Shown piece by piece: positions 43,882-49,543 of a DNA stretch of 49,543 bases (within the stretch, counting starts at the first letter, position 1; each line of letters starts with the position of its first letter). The notes beneath the pieces are model-generated. The model made no database searches, was not told the DNA's origin, and saw nothing but the letters and a program-made list of their open reading frames with translations. Origin of the DNA: Thermoflavimicrobium dichotomicum (GTDB lineage: Bacteria > Bacillota > Bacilli > Thermoactinomycetales > Thermoactinomycetaceae); assembly GCF_900114055.1 (NCBI RefSeq), contig NZ_FORR01000023.1, positions 1-49,543 on the forward strand, given 5' to 3'. A program made the translations under genes and the position numbers.

Positions 43882-44138
43882 TCAAATTCAACAGATATTC
43901 ACTATTCTAGAAGATCCGAATAGAACAGCAATTATTCGCATTTTAAATCTTATTTATGCTTGATTTGAGCTGTACTTTGATACAAATCTGCCGCCCTGAC
44001 AGGAATTTGCGTGATTTGCCACGAATCCATTTTGAAAGGTCAGAAAGTTGGGAGTATGGGTGAACGTGAGCTTGACAAACTCTGTCACGGTCAGTCTTTC
44101 CATACTTCTGATTGAGAGCGAGTTAGGTGGTGTATCTC

Positions 44139-44920
44139 ATGCCGATTGACTTTCATTCTAAGGACAACCGTTTCACATATTCTACACGTCGGGCTGATTC
44201 ATCCTGGATGTCCGCTATCCGAAATATCGTTGATATTAAAGGTAAAAATGTTTTAGATGTTGGATGCGGTGGTGGTATTTACTGTAAGGCATTTGCCGAG
44301 ATGGGCGCAGAACATGTTACTGGAATCGATTTTTCTAAAGAAATGATCAAAAGTGCTGAAGAAAACTGCAAGGACTATCCCCAAATCACTTTTGTTGAAG
44401 GGGATGCACTTGCTACTAACTTACTAGGTTCTCAGTATGATGTGATTCTGGAAAGAGCACTCATTCACCATCTGACGGACTTGGAATCTGTTTCCGTGAG
44501 GCTTATCGATTATTGAAGCATAGCGGCATCTTAATTGTGCAGAGTCGTACCATGGAGGATGCCTTGCAACCGCCGAATGAGAATCATATTCGGGGGTATT
44601 TCTTTGAAGTATATCCAAGACTCATTGACAAAGAAGCCAAACGAAGACACGATAGCAAAACCGTAAAGGAAGCCTTGCTGAAGGTGGGTTTTCGATCCGT
44701 TGATGAACATAAATTATGTGAGACAAGAAAAATTTACACGGATCTTGAAGAACTCAAGGATGATCTCTTAGCGAGAACAGGTCGGTCCATTTTGCACGAG
44801 CTATCAGATCCAGAACTGAAATATTTGGTTCAGTATATAAGCGAACGATTGCGCAATCGTAGTACACAGGAAATTGTCGAACAAGACTACTGGACGATTT
44901 GGGTGGCTAGAAAGGATTAG
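44139..44920 (+). pseudogene. Class I SAM-dependent methyltransferase broken by a frameshift
   Basis: The first frame (44139-44516) has the SAM-binding motif N-V-L-D-V-G-C-G-G-G, T-G-I-D-F-S and Y-D-V-I-L-E-R-A-L-I-H-H-L, and then runs into a stop. The second frame resumes with F-R-E-A-Y-R-L-L-K-H-S-G near 44490 and continues to 44920 with the rest of the fold. The expected D-L-E-S-V-F-R-E-A-Y-R is restored if one base is added within CTGTTTCCG (about 44486-44494). It is either a real pseudogene or a sequence error. AGGTGGTG precedes the ATG at 44139. The substrate is unknown. Confidence 0.8.
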
Positions 44921-45048
44921 TTGTCCATCAGCTAGAGAAGTTAAGATCACTTTATATCCCCAAAATGAAAAAAATACATCCTTTCTACAACATAACCCAT
45001 TTTTTTGTATTGGAGGCACTTTTTTCTTAACAACTTGTTGATAAAATT

Positions 45049-45177
45049 ATGATTTGCAATGGTAGTGGCGTAAACTGCTATGGACCTAGGGACCCAATTG
45101 CTATCAATACTGGTACTGGCAATATCCAACACATTAGCAAAACCCAGACTGAAGGAGATCAAGACCAACATCCTTAA
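45049..45177 (+). CDS. Possible 42-residue small protein
   Basis: A short frame M-I-C-N-G-S-G-V-N-C-Y-G-P-R-D-P-I-A-I-N-T-G ending at TAA 45175-45177. A terminator begins 14 bases later. The G/N/T-rich sequence with two Cys looks protein-like, but no Shine-Dalgarno lies at the ATG; GGAGG (45012-45016) is 32 bases away. It may be the end of a longer, decayed frame. I do not recognise a family. Confidence 0.35.
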   Translation: MICNGSGVNCYGPRDPIAINTGTGNIQHISKTQTEGDQDQHP

Positions 45178-45762
45178 ATGGAAACATTGAAAGAGCCTGC
45201 ATTAAGCATAGCTTAGAGTAGGCTCTTTTTTTCGTTAAAACCTTGATGATTACGGAAGGAGAAAATTTAATTCGAGGGAAAATCACATTGCTATCAAGTT
45301 AAGGCCTTTTTTAAAGAATATCGCAAATATAAGAAATATATCAGAGACCTTGAATGACCTGTTTTCTAAACCAAAAGACTGCTAAACGCTTTTTTGCAAA
45401 GCGCTAGCTTCCCTACATGACAAAACTTCACATGTAATTACATTTAATCGAGATCTGGCTGATAACCAAGCGTAATAGGCAGTTAAAAAATGAAAAGAAA
45501 TTGCCTGATGGATGCGCCGTCAGGATCTATCCCGTGAAGTAAACTTCCTTCCGTTTTACGAAGATTCAATATATTATTCGAAGCCGTAACAAGAGCGGAT
45601 AGTGTATCATAAGATATTTTGTCGAGGGAGATATTCGATGATCGGAGTATTTGGTTCGAATTCACCCGTCGGACAATCGATTATTTTCGTTCTGTTCTTC
45701 ATGCCCGTTCCTGATTACGGAGCTGGCGCTACCTATTCATTTTATAAACGGAGGTTGTAAAA
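45178..45762. other. Intergenic region before the RiPP precursor gene
   Basis: 585 bp holding the terminator at 45191-45232, then no frame with a convincing ribosome binding site. A fragment reading R-P-F-L-K-N-I-A-N-I-R-N-I-S-E-T-L-N-D-L-F ends at about 45384 and could be a relic. The promoter of the precursor gene should lie in 45600-45745 but was not identified. GGAGG at 45750-45754 serves the precursor. Confidence 0.4.
45191..45232 (+). terminator. Rho-independent terminator
   Basis: AAGAGCC (45191-45197) and GGCTCTT (45221-45227) form the stem, followed by TTTTT. It supports transcription of the small frame just upstream. Confidence 0.65.
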
Positions 45763-46041
45763 ATGGATGATTGCAAAAAATGCAAAAAAGAACTCGAAAA
45801 GCTGAGCGTTGACGAGTTTATGCAGTGCGAGGTGACGCCTTGGGAAAATCAAGGCCAGTATGATCCTGAGCTGGCTCAACAATGCGCTGGTCGCCAATGC
45901 GCTGGTCGCCAATGCTTCAATTGTCGCCAATGCTTCAATTGTCACAGATGCTTCAATTGTGTCCAATGCTTCAATTGTGTCCAATGCTTCCGTTGTGCCC
46001 AATGCTTCCATTGCGCTCGTTGCGGTAATTGCCGTGGTTGA
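45763..46041 (+). CDS. Heterocycloanthracin/sonorensin-type bacteriocin precursor peptide
   Basis: 92 residues. The leader (1-40) has E-L-E-K-L-S-V-D-E-F-M and E-V-T-P-W-E-N-Q, the conserved motif of the family. The core has Cys at 41 and 46, then at every third residue from 51 to 90 (14 in a row): C-F-N-C-R-Q-C-F-N-C-H-R and so on. There is no Ser or Thr after residue 25, so only thiazol(in)e, no oxazol(in)e, can form. The core is coded by two 15-bp and six 18-bp tandem repeats (45886-46023). GGAGG precedes the ATG. It is followed by a hairpin and then the two maturation genes. Three leader cysteines (4, 7, 22) are unusual. Confidence 0.92.
   Translation: MDDCKKCKKELEKLSVDEFMQCEVTPWENQGQYDPELAQQCAGRQCAGRQCFNCRQCFNCHRCFNCVQCFNCVQCFRCAQCFHCARCGNCRG
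45886..46023 (+). repeat. Tandem 15-bp and 18-bp repeats in the precursor core
   Basis: Two copies of GCTGGTCGCCAATGC (45886-45900, 45901-45915) are followed by six 18-bp units based on TTCAATTGTCGCCAATGC, each giving F-x-C-x-x-C. Two of these (45952-45969 and 45970-45987) are identical. Such units can expand or contract, changing the number of thiazole sites. Confidence 0.85.
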
Positions 46042-46082
46042 TTTCATGGATCGTTTCCTAGTGGAAACCATGGCTGCCTGAG

Positions 46083-46137
46083 GAGAAGAGGTCACCCCTG
46101 CACAGATATTTTTTTGGGCTGGCAGGGGTTCTTCTCT
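46083..46137 (+). terminator. Hairpin between precursor and maturation genes, likely partial terminator
   Basis: GAGAAG (46083-46088) with CTTCTC (46131-46136) and CCCCTGC (46095-46101) with GCAGGGG (46122-46128) make an interrupted stem with a T-rich loop and little T-tail. It probably gives more precursor than enzyme transcript or stabilises the precursor mRNA. Confidence 0.55.
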
Positions 46138-46227
46138 TAAAATCAGCCATAAAGGACAAATTGCCGTACATAAGATACTAGAGTAATGGTGCAGATTTGA
46201 GAACAGCTCACGGTAAGGAGGAGCGGA

Positions 46228-48159
46228 ATGACAAATTTGAACCCTTCGATGCGTCTGAAAGTGAAAGGGGATACGTTTTTTCTCCCTGATCCCAACGGCG
46301 GTGTGTATTTTCGGAACAACTCAGTCTCGTTCCGTTTGGAAGGCAGGACGATCGATCAGTGGATTGAAAAACTCATACCGATGTTCAACGGGGAGCACAC
46401 GTTAGAGGATATAACAGACGGATTGTCGGATCCATACCGGAACCGGGTGTATGAAATCGCTGAAATCCTGTACCAAAACGGCTTTGTCCGGGATGTGAGC
46501 CAAGACCGTCCACATCAATTGCCGGATGAGGTTCTCAAAAAGTATGCTTCACAAATTGAATTCTTGGACAGTTTTGGTGGCTCGGGCGCGTACCGTTTTC
46601 AGTCCTATTGTCAGTCCAAAGTGTTGGCGGTCGGCTCCGGTCCGTTTTTTGTCTCGTTGGTTGCTGCCTTGTTCGAATCTGGATTGTCCCGGTTCCACGT
46701 GCTGATCACGGATTCGGTACAGACCAACCGGCAGCGGTTGGCGGAACTGGCGGCACATGCCCGCAGAACGGACCCCGAGGTGGCGATGGAGGAGGTCACT
46801 CTGCATAAGGAGGGGATGAGTTCCTGGCAGGGGGCTGTGCAGCCATTTGATGCGATTTTGTATGTGTCGCAGGAGGGCAATGTCGAGGAACTGCGGGTTC
46901 TTCATGCAGTTTGCAGGGAGGAGAAGAAGGTGTTACTCCCGGCCATATGTCTGCAGCAGGTGGGCCTGGCGGGTCCACTGGTGCATCCTGACTCTGACAG
47001 TTGTTGGGAGTCGGCGTGGCGCCGCATGCACCAATCTGCGCTTTGCAAAGACCCGCAGTTGCACACTTTCTCTTCCACAGCAGGAGCGATGTTGGCGAAT
47101 GTGATCGTGTTTGAATGGTTTAAATCGGTTACAGGAGTGACCGAATCGGAAGGGAAAAATAAATTCTTCCTGCTGGATCTGGAGACGTTGGAAGGAAACT
47201 GGCATTCATTCATGCCCCATCCGCTGGTGACCGGGCGTGCAGCCAAATGGGTTCAAGATCTCGATCTGCGGCTCGAACGGAGTGCGGACAGGAGAGAGTC
47301 GAATGGATTGCTTCGTTACTTCAGCCTGCTGACATCGCAGGAATCAGGGATTTTCCATATTTGGGAGGAAGGGGACCTGAAGCAGCTTCCGTTGGCTCAG
47401 TGCCGCGTTCAGGCAGCCGATCCGCTGTCGGAGGGACCGGCTGAGCTGTTGCCGGACATAGTTTGTACCGGTCTGACGCATGTGGAAGCGCGGCGGGAAG
47501 CGGGGCTGGCCGGGATTGAAGCATATGTGTCGAGAATGGTCGGGCTGCTCGTTGAGGATGGCATGGTAGAACCGCAGGAATTTGTCGGCGTCGGAGCGGG
47601 GGAAACGGTTGCGGAAGGCGTTTGCCGCGGATTGCAAAAGTGTCTGGATGAGGAGCTGCGCAAGCGACAGGATCAGAAGACTCCTGTCTTTCATGTGCAG
47701 TTGAGAGCGGTAGAAGATGAACGTTGCCAGTTTTATTTGCAGGCATTGACCACGATGCAAGGTGAACCGACGATTGGCTTGGGAGAAGAAGTGTCCGGAT
47801 TCCCTGTGGTGTGGGTCGGTACGGGCGGCCGCTGGTATGGCAGTGTAGGCTTGAATGTGACACTCGCCTTGCGGAAGGCGTTGCAACAGGCGCTGACGAA
47901 GGCACAAAACCAGGCGACGTGCCTCACGATGCAAGCGTTGGAGGCATCAACCGTACTTCTTGAAGAAAAGGTGCCGCAAAGCCTTGCAATCCCCGGGTGT
48001 GAAGATGAGGCACAATCGGAGGTCCTGCAGTCCGCTTTGCAGATTTTGAAACGGAACCACAAGCGGCTCTTGGTCTTGGATCTGGCCTTGGAGCCATTTT
48101 TGCAAGAGGAACTGGCAGGAGTGTTTGGTGTGTTGTTACGAGAGGAGGAATCTCGGTGA
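46228..48159 (+). CDS. Putative thiazole-containing bacteriocin maturation protein (ThiF-like, TIGR03693 type)
   Basis: 643 residues. The first 90 residues (M-R-L-K-V-K-G-D-T-F-F-L-P-D-P-N-G-G-V-Y-F-R-N) resemble a winged-helix RiPP recognition element, suited to bind the precursor leader. After it, V-L-A-V-G-S-G-P-F-F-V-S-L-V-A-A-L-F-E-S-G-L begins a Rossmann fold related to ThiF/E1 enzymes. The glycine-rich loop is present but no CxxC zinc pairs are obvious. The family occurs beside the YcaO gene in Bacillus heterocycloanthracin operons. AAGGAGGAG precedes the ATG, and the stop overlaps the next start (GTGA). The GC content is visibly higher than in the genes to the left. Confidence 0.85.
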   Translation: MTNLNPSMRLKVKGDTFFLPDPNGGVYFRNNSVSFRLEGRTIDQWIEKLIPMFNGEHTLEDITDGLSDPYRNRVYEIAEILYQNGFVRDVSQDRPHQLPDEVLKKYASQIEFLDSFGGSGAYRFQSYCQSKVLAVGSGPFFVSLVAALFESGLSRFHVLITDSVQTNRQRLAELAAHARRTDPEVAMEEVTLHKEGMSSWQGAVQPFDAILYVSQEGNVEELRVLHAVCREEKKVLLPAICLQQVGLAGPLVHPDSDSCWESAWRRMHQSALCKDPQLHTFSSTAGAMLANVIVFEWFKSVTGVTESEGKNKFFLLDLETLEGNWHSFMPHPLVTGRAAKWVQDLDLRLERSADRRESNGLLRYFSLLTSQESGIFHIWEEGDLKQLPLAQCRVQAADPLSEGPAELLPDIVCTGLTHVEARREAGLAGIEAYVSRMVGLLVEDGMVEPQEFVGVGAGETVAEGVCRGLQKCLDEELRKRQDQKTPVFHVQLRAVEDERCQFYLQALTTMQGEPTIGLGEEVSGFPVVWVGTGGRWYGSVGLNVTLALRKALQQALTKAQNQATCLTMQALEASTVLLEEKVPQSLAIPGCEDEAQSEVLQSALQILKRNHKRLLVLDLALEPFLQEELAGVFGVLLREEESR

Positions 48160-49543
48160 GCGCTGTCGTGATGGTTGTCGGAGAAGGGCAGTTGGCGGAC
48201 TTCGTATCTGAAGAACTGTCCACCCAATGCCAGGTCGTTCGTCAGACGGATATACAGGCAGGAGTACCAAAAGCGGCAGATTTGGCTCTGGTGTTGCACG
48301 ATGCCTGGCATCCCTCCGTTCATCAAAAGGCGGAAGAGGTGTTGCAACCGAGCGGCATCCCTTGGCTACGCGGCTTTGTTTCATTTGGCGAAGGCGTGGT
48401 CGGGCCGCTGGTTCGTCCGGGCACGCCGGGGTGCTCCCAGTGTGCGGACTGGCGACGTCTCATGGCAGGATTCGACCGCAAGGAAATGTGGCAGCTTGAG
48501 CAGAGACTGGCGGCGTACGGGGGAAGGTCACGTGACGTGTGGGCATCGCGCACAGGGCTTTTGCAGGTGGCTCATCTGGTTGTAGCGGAGGCAGAGAGGG
48601 TGCTGCAAGGCAGACGGGCCCACTCGGAAGGACGGGTGTTTTTGATCAACCTGAAAACGCTGAAAAGCTCACGCCACTTCTTTTTGCCCGATCCGCAATG
48701 TCCGGTTTGCGGTCGATTGCCTGACGATTCACCGACAGAGGCCCGAATCACGCTTAAACCAAGTCCGAAGATCAGCACCGACAGTTACCGCTGCCGTTCG
48801 ATGGATGACCTGAAGGAAGTTCTGGTTAAAGACTATCTGGATTACCGGACTGGCCTTCTGAATGGGAAAATGCATGACCTCATGTCCCCGTTTGCCGATG
48901 CGAGCGTGAATCTGCCGCTATTCACGGCGGATGAGGGATCAGCAGGCCGGACTCATTCCTATGCAGAAAGCGAGTTGACTGCCATTTTGGAGGGATTGGA
49001 GCGGTACTCTGGTCTGGCCCCTCGTGGCAAACGGACAGTGATCCAAGACAGTTACCGCAATCTCGCAGATCAAGCCCTTCATCCCGTCAAGGTAGGGGTG
49101 CACACAAAGGAACAGTATGCGCGGCCTGGTTTTCCGTTCAAACCGTTTGATCCTGACCGCCCAATCGATTGGGTATGGGGATATTCGTTTCTAGAGGAGC
49201 GTCCGATTCTGGTTCCGAAGTTGCTCGCCTATTACAGCTTGGGATGTGGGGGGGATGGCTTTGTCTATGAAACTTCCAACGGATGCGCGTTAGGCGGAAG
49301 TTTGGAGGAGGCCATTTTCTACGGCATTTTGGAAGTGGTGGAACGCGATTCATTCCTGATGACTTGGTACGCGCAACTGCCGATCCCTCGCCTTGACCCA
49401 GGTTCTGCTGATGACAAGGAATTGCGGTTGATGGTCGACCGTTTGAAGGCGGTGGCGGGATATGATCTGTATTTGTTTAACGCGACGATGGAGAACGGGA
49501 TTCCAAGCGTTTGGGCGTTGGCGAAAAACAGGAGACAAAAGGG
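48156..49543 (+). CDS. Cyclodehydratase C-domain/YcaO fusion (TOMM synthase), truncated by window edge
   Basis: At least 462 residues, open to the edge. The N-terminal part (about 1-200) is an E1-like partner domain with two zinc pairs, C-S-Q-C (93-96) and C-P-V-C (182-185). From about 205 the YcaO domain starts (S-M-D-D-L-K-E-V-L-V, D-Y-R-T-G-L-L), with the ATP-binding motif A-I-L-E-G-L-E-R-Y-S-G and later E-A-I-F-Y-G-I-L-E-V-V-E-R-D. This protein uses ATP to cyclise core cysteines to thiazolines. GTG at 48156 follows AGAGGAGG with 7 bases spacing and is coupled to the previous gene. About 180 more residues would be expected beyond the edge. Confidence 0.9.
   Translation, partial: MSAVVMVVGEGQLADFVSEELSTQCQVVRQTDIQAGVPKAADLALVLHDAWHPSVHQKAEEVLQPSGIPWLRGFVSFGEGVVGPLVRPGTPGCSQCADWRRLMAGFDRKEMWQLEQRLAAYGGRSRDVWASRTGLLQVAHLVVAEAERVLQGRRAHSEGRVFLINLKTLKSSRHFFLPDPQCPVCGRLPDDSPTEARITLKPSPKISTDSYRCRSMDDLKEVLVKDYLDYRTGLLNGKMHDLMSPFADASVNLPLFTADEGSAGRTHSYAESELTAILEGLERYSGLAPRGKRTVIQDSYRNLADQALHPVKVGVHTKEQYARPGFPFKPFDPDRPIDWVWGYSFLEERPILVPKLLAYYSLGCGGDGFVYETSNGCALGGSLEEAIFYGILEVVERDSFLMTWYAQLPIPRLDPGSADDKELRLMVDRLKAVAGYDLYLFNATMENGIPSVWALAKNRRQK

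Noticed and set aside
45483-45665. 60-residue minus-strand frame before the RiPP precursor
   Set aside because: No ribosome binding site, no recognisable family. It may be chance in AT-rich DNA.
45886-46023. CRISPR-like short regular repeats
   Set aside because: The units are 15 and 18 bp with no unique spacers, in frame within the precursor gene and encoding C-x-x-C-x-x. They are coding repeats.
45860-46081. Second open frame through the Cys repeats (Ala/Ser/Val/Asn-rich)
   Set aside because: It is open only because the repeat unit is a multiple of three. It has no ribosome binding site, and the other frame has a family-specific leader.

Overview
The window looks like a chromosomal segment of a spore-forming Bacillota, probably Bacillales and perhaps near the Thermoactinomycetaceae. 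The evidence is the Gram-positive order smc-ftsY-ylxM-ffh-rpsP-khpA-rimM-trmD-rplS-sip-rbgA-rnhB-yraN, strong GGAGG-type ribosome binding sites, frequent GTG/TTG starts, a sortase-type LPXTG protein, a lipobox lipoprotein, a bacillithiol-type PIG-L deacetylase and a heterocycloanthracin-type RiPP locus. The genus is inferred, not proven.

Layout. 1-560: the 3' tail of an IS200/IS605-family tnpB with its right end and presumed omegaRNA, sitting inside a gene whose remaining 3' part encodes the C-terminus of a TIGR00027-type O-methyltransferase. 800-6000: a probable defence and conflict neighbourhood, with a single-chain GmrSD-like type IV restriction enzyme, a suppressor-of-fused (SUFU) domain protein, an ankyrin relic with a stop codon, and an ankyrin plus beta-propeller protein. 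6300-12070: two secreted 5'-nucleotidase/cyclic phosphodiesterase-type metallophosphatases, a cytoplasmic class A beta-lactamase-like serine hydrolase, and csaA flanked by two direct 157-bp copies of an apparently RNA-structured repeat. 12070-15330: a large HEAT-repeat protein, divergent from smc.

15540-27930: the conserved housekeeping block for chromosome condensation (smc), SRP-dependent targeting (ftsY, ylxM, ffh), ribosome and tRNA maturation (rpsP, khpA, rimM, trmD, rplS, rbgA), two tandem type I signal peptidases, and rnhB-yraN. Many start and stop codons overlap. Internal terminators and promoters split it into at least four transcription units.

28060-38070: an MFS exporter, a small EthD-like alpha-beta barrel protein, and one 7.8-kb gene for a multidomain iterative polyketide synthase: KS-AT-ACP-ACP-ACP-KR-DH-PPTase-like-hotdog-hotdog thioesterase. 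Its plan is that of enediyne/polyene-type iterative synthases, but the thioesterase is fused on and no warhead genes are present. This makes it a candidate one-gene polyene or fatty-acid-like pathway. 38150-44920: assorted single genes (lipoprotein, PIG-L deacetylase, aminoglycoside phosphotransferase-like kinase, excalibur LPXTG surface protein, DUF1572 and DUF2935 proteins), plus a methyltransferase broken by a frameshift.

45760-49543 (runs off the window): a GC-rich linear azol(in)e-containing peptide locus. The precursor has Cys at every third position, and is followed by a ThiF-like maturation protein and a cyclodehydratase-YcaO fusion cut by the window edge. Together these should bind the leader and turn core cysteines into thiazol(in)es. 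The dehydrogenase and exporter are presumably beyond the right edge.
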